From: Romeriopsis navalis LEGE 11480
Lineage (GTDB): Bacteria; Cyanobacteriota; Cyanobacteriia; Leptolyngbyales; Leptolyngbyaceae
Direction: 5' to 3'
Length of the DNA stretch: 50,365 nucleotides
Assembly: GCF_015207035.1 (NCBI RefSeq)
Contig: NZ_JADEXQ010000038.1
Location: 1 to 50,365, forward strand
Shown: in pieces, positions 1 to 8,021 of the stretch
Layout: each line of letters opens with the position of its first letter
How positions within the stretch are numbered: position 1 is the first letter of the stretch
Translations under genes and position numbers: made by a program
The notes under the pieces: model-generated
What the model was told of the DNA's origin: nothing
The model's input: the letters and a program-made list of their open reading frames with translations, nothing else
Databases searched by the model: none

Positions 1-1383
1 CCCCCAGCCCTAGCAGTTCGCATCAAACCCGTCATCCCTTACTTGGGCGCGGCGATCGCGGCATTAAATCTACAGATGTTCTTTTTCGGACGCTTGGGCT
101 ACTCCGATATGCTGCTGAATCTCTGCATCAGCGGCGGTTTACTCAGCTTTTTTCGCGGCTATAGCCAACCCCATAACCTCCACCAACAGCGGTTTTGGTA
201 CTGGCTCTTATTCGTTGCCATGGGGTTTGGCAGCTTAACCAAAGGCCCCGTCGCGGTTGTCTTGCCGGGCTTGATTATTGGGCTATTTCTGCTCCTCGTT
301 AGGCAGTGGAAAACGGTACTGTTCCGCGAAATTCCTTGGGGAATTGGCTTGCTGATCATGCTAATGATTGCCCTGCCCTGGTATGGCCGCATGGTGCAGA
401 TCCACGGGAGCAGTTTTATTACCGCTTTTTTCGGCTTTCACAATGTACAGCGCTTTACCCGCGTGGTGAATCAACACAGTGGACCTTGGTATTACCACTT
501 TCTGATTTTGATTCCGGGTATGCTGCCATGGTCAATGGCCCTGCCCGCTGCGATTATTCAAGCCTGTCGCCGTCCCAGAACCTTGACTCAGCCGAGTCAA
601 CGATCAACTCAACTCGGCTATTTTGCCTTGATCTGGTTTACGGTCGTCATGGGCTTTTTCACCATCGCTTCCACGAAATATTTGACTTACAGTCTCCCCG
701 CACTGCCCGCTGCCGCAATTTTGATTGCGCTCTGGTGGAATGACGCAATACACCAACAAGCCTGGGGCTTCAAACTCACTAACTATTGCACTTTAGGCTT
801 ATTTACGGTGATGGGGATGGCTTGCTTTTACTGTCCCAATTGGCTCAATGACGACCCCTCAATGCCAAATTTAGGTGCCGCCGTCACCCATTCAGGCTTG
901 CCATGGGTGGGAGCTGGATTATGGGGTGTTGGCCTAGTCCTCGGTTGCCTCTACCTGCGCAGTCCGGCGTTTTGGCGGGTCAAAGTGATTACGGCAGCGG
1001 CATTTGTTTTGCTGTTTATCACCCCCGCGTTTGGGGTCGTTGACCAAGTCCGACAGTTGCCGCTGCGCCAAGTTGCAGAAGTCGTGCGCCAACAGCAACA
1101 ACCACAGGAAGTCGTGGCGATGGGCACCCGATCCTTTGGTAAACCCAGTCTTCTATTCTACAGTCAACGGAATATTGCGCTGATGCGCCGATCACGGGAA
1201 ATTCTGCCCTACATTAAATCCCTCCGACAAACGTCACCGCCACCGGCATCACTGTTATTAATCACCACCCCCAAGGCTTTACAGGAAGCCAAAATTTCGT
1301 CGGCCCAATATCAATCGATCGCCCAAGTTGGGATTTATCAACTCGTCCGCATCCCAATTGCACCAACTGCCATGACACAATAA
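1..1383 (+). CDS. GT39/ArnT-like membrane glycosyltransferase, 5' truncated
   Basis: The reading frame is open to the first base of the window, so the true start lies upstream; about 460 residues are visible. The protein has repeated long hydrophobic segments and a soluble C-terminal tail. It carries a short proline-rich turn (PGMLPWSMALP, near base 515) typical of the dolichyl-phosphate-mannose/ArnT-type GT-C enzymes. These use a polyprenyl-phosphate sugar to glycosylate lipids or proteins on the outer face of the plasma membrane. The catalytic acidic loop expected near the N-terminus is outside the window. A second GT39-type gene follows 54 bases later on the same strand, so the two probably form one transcript. 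The donor and acceptor cannot be told from sequence. Confidence 0.8.
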   Translation, partial: PPALAVRIKPVIPYLGAAIAALNLQMFFFGRLGYSDMLLNLCISGGLLSFFRGYSQPHNLHQQRFWYWLLFVAMGFGSLTKGPVAVVLPGLIIGLFLLLVRQWKTVLFREIPWGIGLLIMLMIALPWYGRMVQIHGSSFITAFFGFHNVQRFTRVVNQHSGPWYYHFLILIPGMLPWSMALPAAIIQACRRPRTLTQPSQRSTQLGYFALIWFTVVMGFFTIASTKYLTYSLPALPAAAILIALWWNDAIHQQAWGFKLTNYCTLGLFTVMGMACFYCPNWLNDDPSMPNLGAAVTHSGLPWVGAGLWGVGLVLGCLYLRSPAFWRVKVITAAAFVLLFITPAFGVVDQVRQLPLRQVAEVVRQQQQPQEVVAMGTRSFGKPSLLFYSQRNIALMRRSREILPYIKSLRQTSPPPASLLLITTPKALQEAKISSAQYQSIAQVGIYQLVRIPIAPTAMTQ

Positions 1384-1437
1384 CCAGGTGCCCCCTTAAA
1401 ATCTGACTTTATCGTCCTTCTCGGCCAGTAATTGCGT

Positions 1438-3090
1438 ATGTGGAAATCTCTGACTCAGCGCCTCCGGCAACATCCCCTATTGTTGATCTTAGCCAGTGGA
1501 CTGATGACCCGTTTGTTCATTGCCAAATTCTTACCACCGGGATTTGATGAAGCCTATTACTTCCTCTATACACAAAATCCCGACTGGAGCTATTTTGACC
1601 ATCCGCCAATGGTCGCGGGCAGTACAGAACTAGGCATAAGCCTACTGGGCGGGGAGATCAGCTCCCTCAGCATTCGACTGGGCGGCGTTTTGCTCTACAC
1701 GCTAACGCTCTACTTGCTATATCGCATCGGCAAGCGGTTATTTTCGAAGCAGGCCGGAATTTTGGCCGTGGCGATCGCGACGATCGCCCCGATTTTTCAG
1801 GTAGCTTTTGGATCGATGACTTTGCCAGATGGCCCCTTGATGGTTTTCTGGTTAGCCAGCTTAGACGTTGCAACGACAGAATTTTTCCCGCAAACCGGCA
1901 AACCTTACCGCCCCACGCGGCGTCTCGCCGTGCTCGGCTTCCTCGTCGGTCTGGCTTGCCTGAGCAAATACCATGGATTTATTTTAGGGGCCGGCTATGT
2001 CGGCTTCTGCTTAACCAGTAAACCCCATCGAAAGGCACTGTTTTCCCCCTGGACGATTGCCAGCTTCGTGCTATTTGCGGCAGTGCTATTTCCGATGGTG
2101 TATTGGAACGCGCAACATGACTGGGCCTCATTTACCTTCCAAGCAGAGCGGGGAGTACCGGCTCGGAGCTTTGACTTCGCCCGGTTTGGCAAAGCCCTGA
2201 ATACCGAAATGCTGATGCTATTTCCGACGATCGGTATTCCACTCCTCTGGGTCAGTCTCAAAAGCTTATTCCAGCAAATCTGGCGGCTGGTCTTTGGCAA
2301 TCCACAACTGGCCCAACTTGACCCCGAACAGCAAGCAGATTACATCACGACCCAACGTCAACGCCGCTTGATTTTGTGGGTCTCCGCACCAGTTTTAATC
2401 GGCTTCACCGTGATTGGCGGATATCGCCAAATCTTTCCCACCTGGGCAATGCCGGGGTTTTTCACCGCAACTCTGCTCCTCGCGGAGCGGGCTAGCCAAC
2501 TCCGCTGGCGCTTGATCAAGCGCTGGTTAATTGTCAGTGCGGCAATTATCCAAGTCCTGCTGCTGATTGCCCTTTCCCATATCGTTTGGGGAATTTTCCA
2601 AAATCCCAGCCAAAATCAAATTCTCGGCATCCTACCGGCCAACGTGGAGCAGGACGGCAGTATCGAATTGCTCGATATTGAACAGCTCCGCCGCGAGTTT
2701 GCCAAACAACCACAACTCGTCACCGCATTAAAGTCAGCCGATTTTATCTACACAAATCGGTTTCATCTCTCCGGTCATGTCGGTATGGCTCTGACCCCGA
2801 TCGCCCGCAAACCAATTACCTGCTTCGATAAACGCGATATGCGCGGGTTTGCCTTCTGGTCAACGGCGACGCAATGGCTGAATCAAACTGGCATCTATGT
2901 CACCACCGATCGGTTTCAAACGCGGGAGGATTCGGCCGCCGAATACGCACCTTATTTCAAATCTTGGGAAAAACTCGGGGAAGTTCCCCTATTTCGCGGC
3001 GGGGTCGAAGTCGATCGTATCCATGTATTTCAAGGCACCCAGTTAGTCAAACCATTTCCGCGCCCAGAGAGAGCCACACAGGGTGCTTAA
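1438..3090 (+). CDS. GT39 (dolichyl-phosphate-mannose/ArnT-like) glycosyltransferase
   Basis: An integral membrane GT-C glycosyltransferase of 550 residues. The first extracytoplasmic loop has the family's acidic motif GFDEAYY (residues 35-41, D37/E38) followed by FDHPP (53-57), which is the expected catalytic loop. About ten hydrophobic segments follow, then a soluble C-terminal region of some 150 residues. The ATG at 1438 is preferred over the TTG two codons upstream, because it gives a normal cytoplasmic leader MWKSLTQRLRQ before the first helix. It is probably co-transcribed with the preceding GT39 gene. Likely role: transfer of a lipid-linked sugar to a glycolipid, glycan or protein at the cell envelope. 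The substrate is unknown. Confidence 0.85.
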   Translation: MWKSLTQRLRQHPLLLILASGLMTRLFIAKFLPPGFDEAYYFLYTQNPDWSYFDHPPMVAGSTELGISLLGGEISSLSIRLGGVLLYTLTLYLLYRIGKRLFSKQAGILAVAIATIAPIFQVAFGSMTLPDGPLMVFWLASLDVATTEFFPQTGKPYRPTRRLAVLGFLVGLACLSKYHGFILGAGYVGFCLTSKPHRKALFSPWTIASFVLFAAVLFPMVYWNAQHDWASFTFQAERGVPARSFDFARFGKALNTEMLMLFPTIGIPLLWVSLKSLFQQIWRLVFGNPQLAQLDPEQQADYITTQRQRRLILWVSAPVLIGFTVIGGYRQIFPTWAMPGFFTATLLLAERASQLRWRLIKRWLIVSAAIIQVLLLIALSHIVWGIFQNPSQNQILGILPANVEQDGSIELLDIEQLRREFAKQPQLVTALKSADFIYTNRFHLSGHVGMALTPIARKPITCFDKRDMRGFAFWSTATQWLNQTGIYVTTDRFQTREDSAAEYAPYFKSWEKLGEVPLFRGGVEVDRIHVFQGTQLVKPFPRPERATQGA

Positions 3091-3329
3091 GTCGATCGGT
3101 TAGCGCCTTGAACCAGCCCGAATCAGCGAAATGACTCGAAATATACGGATGACGATCGACGCGACAGCTGGGAACATCGAAGCAACCTGAGCCGTCCGAA
3201 GCAACAACTCATCCCACCCACGACACAGATGTCGATATGAGTCTGGTCGTGCGTTAGCAACTTTGGCTCATTGGGTCATGGGTGATGATTCTACTCAGTC
3301 CTGTTTGTTCCCTTTTGAAGAAGTTTGTT

Positions 3330-3950
3330 ATGAAGTATTCCCGTTTGAACCCTCAAGCGCGACACCATGCTGTCCGATCAATTACGGCATTGGTAGCGCT
3401 CGGTGTGATCGCTCAATTCATCACTGCGACACCCGCTAATGCCAATACACGCTGGCGCCGCGGTTCGATTACCGTCCCGACGGAAACAGTCCCCACGGTC
3501 AGGGTCAAACAAACGGTCAAGCGACCCGCCCCAAAAACAGTCAAACAGATCGCCCGCAGCAGCCATAATCAATCGCTAGAGCGCCGGGCCCATGCACAAA
3601 TCAACCGCTACCGCACTGCCCAAAATCTGCCGCCCTTACAATGGAGTGAGGCCATCGCTACTCAGGCCCGAAAACACAGTGAAGCAATGGCTCAGGGGCG
3701 GACACCCTTTAGTCATCAAGGCTTTTCCAGTCGCGTGCGGGCCACACGACTCAATTTTCGGAGCGCAGCGGAAAACGTGGGCTACAACCAAGGCTACCGC
3801 AACCCCGTTGATGTCGCCGTTAAAGGCTGGCTGCGCAGCCCTGGCCATAAGCGCAACATTGAAGGCGACTTTAATGTTGCCGGAATCGGCGTTTCGCGCA
3901 ATTCGCAGGGCGAAGTTTATTTCACTCAGGTCTTTCTCAAATCGCGCTAA
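3330..3950 (+). CDS. Secreted CAP (SCP/PR-1-like) domain protein
   Basis: A 206-residue exported protein. An N-terminal signal peptide (hydrophobic stretch about residues 17-35, likely cleavage after PANA at about 38) leads to a basic linker and then a CAP domain from about residue 80. CAP signatures visible are HSEAM (116-120), FSHQGF, AENVGYN (147-153) and GWLRSPGHKRNI (167-178), then the last strand YFTQVF. The pocket histidines (116, 173) and glutamate 148 are present. Function in bacteria is poorly known; it is inferred to be an envelope or extracellular protein. The ATG at 3330 is chosen over the GTG at 3282 because it directly precedes the signal peptide and has GAAG/AAG purines about ten bases upstream. 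A perfect hairpin lies directly after the stop. Confidence 0.85.
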   Translation: MKYSRLNPQARHHAVRSITALVALGVIAQFITATPANANTRWRRGSITVPTETVPTVRVKQTVKRPAPKTVKQIARSSHNQSLERRAHAQINRYRTAQNLPPLQWSEAIATQARKHSEAMAQGRTPFSHQGFSSRVRATRLNFRSAAENVGYNQGYRNPVDVAVKGWLRSPGHKRNIEGDFNVAGIGVSRNSQGEVYFTQVFLKSR

Positions 3951-3957
3951 CTGTAGC

Positions 3958-4007
3958 TGATGCATTGTCCATGGGCGAAACCAGCCTTCCCCATGGACAA
4001 TGCATCA
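3958..4007. terminator. Perfect 18-bp inverted repeat after the CAP gene
   Basis: The arms 3958-3975 and 3990-4007 are exact reverse complements of 18 bases (TGATGCATTGTCCATGGG on the left), separated by a 14-base loop. The repeat begins eight bases after the CAP stop codon. No T-run follows, so it is not a classical intrinsic terminator on the plus strand. It may stop or stabilise the 3' end of the transcript, or be a palindromic element. It lies between convergent genes (CAP plus, small membrane protein minus). Confidence 0.6.
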
Positions 4008-4142
4008 ATCAACAGAACCAGCCGATCGATTCCAACCGAATCGGCGAATTATCCAACCCAATAGGGTAGAGATTTTAGATTAGTCTCAGCTCAAATCACC
4101 GGAAGGCTGATGGGTTGATCATCGTCGGAGCGGCTCAGACAC

Positions 4143-4526
4143 TCATGCTGGCGTTGCCGTATCGGCGAGTTTTGTCAGCACCAGCAACACAACTCCGACA
4201 ATCAGCAGGGCCGGGATGTCACCAATTAGGTTCATCCGCTCGGTCGGATCAAGTAGCGCCTGAACCCCCATCAATAGTCCATGTGCCATGCTGGACCAGA
4301 TGGTGAACCAAATGAAGAATCGATGTTTGGCCGGGTCACGTGCAGCAAGAAACAGAAATATCCCCATCACCGCCAGCATTAACAGAATCATCTGCTCATA
4401 CTCCGACTGACGTGGCTCCCACATAAAACCAGCCGGCCAGAGAATGGTAAGCGGATAAAGCCCAAAACAAAATACAGCAGCAATTACGCGTAAGGCAACT
4501 TGAAGGATCTTTTCTTGGCGTGTCAT
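4143..4526 (-). CDS. Small four-helix membrane protein (DUF6632-like)
   Basis: A 127-residue protein with about four hydrophobic helices. Conserved-looking features are WPAGFMWEP and SEYEQM between helices 1 and 2, then AARDPAKH and FTIWSSMAHGLLM before and in helix 3. This matches, from memory, a small bacterial membrane family called DUF6632; the assignment is not certain and the function is unknown. The start at 4526 (MTRQEKILQ) is chosen over an upstream in-frame start at 4781. It has a good GGGAGG ribosome-binding site a few bases upstream, and the extra 85 residues of the longer form look non-coding. It lies downstream of the CheA gene on the same strand, but 475 bases away. Confidence 0.75.
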   Translation of the reverse strand: MTRQEKILQVALRVIAAVFCFGLYPLTILWPAGFMWEPRQSEYEQMILLMLAVMGIFLFLAARDPAKHRFFIWFTIWSSMAHGLLMGVQALLDPTERMNLIGDIPALLIVGVVLLVLTKLADTATPA

Positions 4527-5001
4527 CAACGTGACCTCCCAATGTTTGATGTGACTATCTAAGTTAGAGGAGTTGTCATAGCAATATCCTAACGTGATCG
4601 TTTTAGACAGCATCAACGGACAAGTTGGGGGCATTGGACCGCGAAGTAAGGAAATCGTGCAATTCGCGCGCGCAGCATTTACAGCATTGACAAAGGGACG
4701 TTGCACGTATGCCAATGTAATCGCAGGCGTGGTCTTGAGGCGGCCATAAAATCTGACCCAGTTGTGAATTAAGCGTTGCACCGTAATTGTCCATTGTAAT
4801 CCTTCAACGGTTTTGGCATCGCGGTTTTGACACCGCAGAAAGACGCTACAGCTTCTTCGGATAGCAGCATTATGAGCGACTTAAATGCCCAGTACCCGAG
4901 AGTGCATCTCAATCCGTATGAACAGCCGGCTTAAAGTTGTAGAAGTAAGTATATTCTGCGCTTCACTAAACGCTTGGAAGCGCCCAAATTGCTAACATGC
5001 A
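4527..5001. other. Intergenic, 475 bp, no gene seen
   Basis: This lies between the end of the CheA gene and the start of the small membrane protein, both on the minus strand. Only short unconvincing reading frames are present and no RNA gene was recognised. It presumably holds the promoter of the small membrane protein gene. Confidence 0.5.
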
Positions 5002-7923
5002 TTAGCTCCAGCAACTCTCTAAGACTTGCAACAATTCTTGCTCCAGATAGGGCTTCGTCAAGTAAGACTTCGCGCCAAGTGATTGAGCCGTTTGAACATG
5101 CTTATCACTACTGCGCGAGGTCAACATAATCACTGGCGGAGCCGTACTACCGAGCGATTTACGCGACTGCTCCAGAAATTCAAAACCGTTCATCCGCGGC
5201 ATTTCCACGTCACAGAAGACGGCTTTGATTTCGGGATTGAGCGAAAGGCAATCCAGTGCTTCGCGGCCATCCTTAGCCTGCATCACCTGATAGCCCGATT
5301 TTTCTAGGGTCATGGAAAGAAAATGTCGGGCCGTTAACGAATCATCCACGACCAAAATAGTTTTCTGTAGGGTTGCGGGTGAAGCAGCGATCGGCAACCC
5401 TTCCAGATTATCGAGCTGACTAAAGTCATTATTCTCCAACAGTGAAGCGGTGGCGGAAGCGGGGGCCAATAAATTCTCGTAATTCAGGGTTTTCGATCGC
5501 GTAATCAAAGCCTGACCATCGAGAACCGGCACCAAGGAGCCATCCCCTAACACCGTACAGCCATAGAAATAGGGTGGGGCCGACGCAATCGAACCAAACG
5601 GCTTGACCACTAATTCCTGCTCTTGCAATAGGCGATCGACCGGAATCGCCAGCATTTCCGTTTCACCCGCCAAGATCAAAACCGGCATTTCGTGGGTTTC
5701 CGACAGCGGCACATAGCGGGCATAGGTCGGCATCTTTTTCGCCAACGGATAGGAACCAAGCAGCGCTTCGGAAGGATACAGCGGCACCTTCTTGTCCTGC
5801 CACAACAGCACTTGCTGCCCATCCACCAAGTCAATCTGGTCCAGGGATGCCGTCGCGACCGCCACCAACGTATCGACGGGCAACGCCATCAGTTGGTTAT
5901 GGATCTGGAACACCACCAAAATTGCCGTGGTTAAAGTGAGTGGGAAGCGGAGTTTAAACACGGTGCCCTTACCCGCTTCCGACGCAATCGAGATCGAGCC
6001 TTTCAGCTGCCGGACTTGGGTCCGTACTGCATCCATCCCAACCCCGCGTCCCGATAATTCCGTCACTTCCCGCGTCGTGGAAAAACCAGGCATGAAAATA
6101 TAGTCATACAGCTGTTGCGGTGAGAGTTGTACTGCATCTTCAAAAGTCAGCAGCTTACGCTCCACAATTTTGCGGACGATCGCATCACAGTCAATCCCGC
6201 GACCGTCATCCCGCACCTCAATATAGGTTTGGTTGCCACGGGCATAGGCGCGAATTTCGATCGTCCCCTCAAGATCCTTACCCTGAGCAATCCGTCCCGC
6301 CTGAGATTCGATCCCGTGATCAAATGAGTTACGGACTAGATGCACCAAGGGGTCCAGCAGTTTCTCCAAAATGGCTTTATCTAATAGCGTTTGGGTGCCG
6401 CTCAGTTTGACCTTGACCGGCTTCTTATGCTGTAACGATAGATCCCGTACCATCCGGGGGAAACGCTGTAAGACATCGGCGACCGGGAGCATGCGCGCTC
6501 GCAATAGCTGGTCACGCACCTGCTTCAGCGTATATTGGCGTTTTTGCTGGGTATATTTCGATTCGTTAGTCAGTAGACGAATATCCTGAACCGCTTCTTG
6601 CAATTGCGCCAGCTCTTCCATTAAAGACTGGGCCACAACATACAGGGTGTTGTAGTGATCCAGCAATAACGGGTCAAAGTCAGTATTGGTCGTTTTGGCC
6701 GTCCGTAGGGTGGGGCTGTCTAAGCGGGCGGCGGGATTAACCGGCAAACTGGTAGAGGGCGCGGTTGCGATCTGGGCCCGCGTATTTTGACTTTTATCGA
6801 GCCAATAATGCAATTCCTGGGTGATCAAATCAAATTGCTGGAAGCGCTTTTCGACCGAATCAACAATGCCTTGGTATTGCTGGTTATGTAATTTGGCCAA
6901 ATTCTCCTGCGTGACCAGTTCACCCACCAGATTATGCAGTTGGGTCAAGCGCTTCAGATCAACGCGCACGGTTGTGGCGAGATAGTAATCGGTTAAGCGC
7001 GATTTAATCGATTGTGCGGGATCACTGTATTCCCCAAACGGCGATCGCCCCCCTTTCGCGATCGCCTTACGCAGCGTGGAAGTCACTTCTAATGGCCGCA
7101 CCTGGAGGCGATGTTGACCGGGTTCACCGGCTTCCTGAGTCTCCAAGTTGGCGGCGGTCGTATCGGCCAACGAAGGCACCGGCTGGTCCGATGTCACCGG
7201 CTGCTTACTTTGGGCGATCGCCTTATCCAGTAAGGTTTCAGTCCGCTGCGGCGCTGGAATCACATGGGATAAATCACTCGGTTCATCAATCAAGGCTTGC
7301 AGCTGCTGCACAAAAGAATCCGATAACTCCTCCTGCACCGGCATCAGATTCACGGGCAATACAGGTGGGGTCTGGGCATCGATCTCCGGCGCCTCATCCT
7401 CATCCAACACCGATTCTAATTCCCGCACCAATGAATCCGTGACAAATTTGGGGAGCGTATGGGTGCCTTGAACCGGATTCACCTGCAGCGGCATCGCGGA
7501 TTGGGCCTCTAACTCCGCTAAATGCTGCGATAGCTCGACCAAGTCATCGGGAGTTTCCGCAATCTTGAGCAGGGCCTCATTTGGATGGACGGCTTGCAAA
7601 TCTTCCCCAGCCTCAGCCACCGCTTGCACCTGCTGCAAATGACTAAGGCTGAGGTGGGCCACTTCCACCACTTGCTCCGGCCGATTTAATAACGCCGTTT
7701 GAATCAGCGTGACGATCGCATTTAAGCCCGGCAATTCCGAATCCTGGGCCAGGGCCAGGGCGGAATTCAATACCGCGGGTAAGGCCACAATTAACCGATT
7801 TAGGTCACCATCGCGCAGCACGGTTTCCAAGTGCGCCAACTCCGCAGCCACTTCCGCCTCAAACCGGGCCTGGAAAGATTGATCCGGCGATTGATGATTC
7901 TTGATCGTGTTGTTGTCTGTCAT
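5002..7923 (-). CDS. Hybrid chemotaxis kinase CheA (PilL-C type) with CheW and receiver domains, no Hpt
   Basis: A 973-residue CheA-family kinase. In order: a helical N-terminal region (about 20-110); a long variable linker; the dimerisation domain with QLHNLVGELVTQENL (about 328-342); the HATPase domain with N-box HLVRNSFDHGI (528-538), DDGRGID (572-578) and GRGVGMD (625-631); a CheW-like domain (about 660-815); and a C-terminal receiver (853-970) with acidic D860/D861, phospho-acceptor D905, T935 and K957. No HxxKG phosphotransfer motif is present. The N-terminal helices resemble the second helical domain that follows Hpt in cyanobacterial CheA proteins, so the autophosphorylation histidine must be supplied by another protein, as in split PilL-N/PilL-C systems. 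Last gene of a cheW-MCP-cheA operon, 98 bases after the MCP. Probably controls type IV pilus motility or a similar output. Confidence 0.93.
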   Translation of the reverse strand: MTDNNTIKNHQSPDQSFQARFEAEVAAELAHLETVLRDGDLNRLIVALPAVLNSALALAQDSELPGLNAIVTLIQTALLNRPEQVVEVAHLSLSHLQQVQAVAEAGEDLQAVHPNEALLKIAETPDDLVELSQHLAELEAQSAMPLQVNPVQGTHTLPKFVTDSLVRELESVLDEDEAPEIDAQTPPVLPVNLMPVQEELSDSFVQQLQALIDEPSDLSHVIPAPQRTETLLDKAIAQSKQPVTSDQPVPSLADTTAANLETQEAGEPGQHRLQVRPLEVTSTLRKAIAKGGRSPFGEYSDPAQSIKSRLTDYYLATTVRVDLKRLTQLHNLVGELVTQENLAKLHNQQYQGIVDSVEKRFQQFDLITQELHYWLDKSQNTRAQIATAPSTSLPVNPAARLDSPTLRTAKTTNTDFDPLLLDHYNTLYVVAQSLMEELAQLQEAVQDIRLLTNESKYTQQKRQYTLKQVRDQLLRARMLPVADVLQRFPRMVRDLSLQHKKPVKVKLSGTQTLLDKAILEKLLDPLVHLVRNSFDHGIESQAGRIAQGKDLEGTIEIRAYARGNQTYIEVRDDGRGIDCDAIVRKIVERKLLTFEDAVQLSPQQLYDYIFMPGFSTTREVTELSGRGVGMDAVRTQVRQLKGSISIASEAGKGTVFKLRFPLTLTTAILVVFQIHNQLMALPVDTLVAVATASLDQIDLVDGQQVLLWQDKKVPLYPSEALLGSYPLAKKMPTYARYVPLSETHEMPVLILAGETEMLAIPVDRLLQEQELVVKPFGSIASAPPYFYGCTVLGDGSLVPVLDGQALITRSKTLNYENLLAPASATASLLENNDFSQLDNLEGLPIAASPATLQKTILVVDDSLTARHFLSMTLEKSGYQVMQAKDGREALDCLSLNPEIKAVFCDVEMPRMNGFEFLEQSRKSLGSTAPPVIMLTSRSSDKHVQTAQSLGAKSYLTKPYLEQELLQVLESCWS

Positions 7924-8021
7924 CGCGCCACTGAACCCTCTTTACGGTTAGAAACCAGCCCGGTTGTGCCCCAGTTGGCACAGGTCTGTCCCTGGATGAA
8001 TACTGGTCGATCAGCGCCCGG

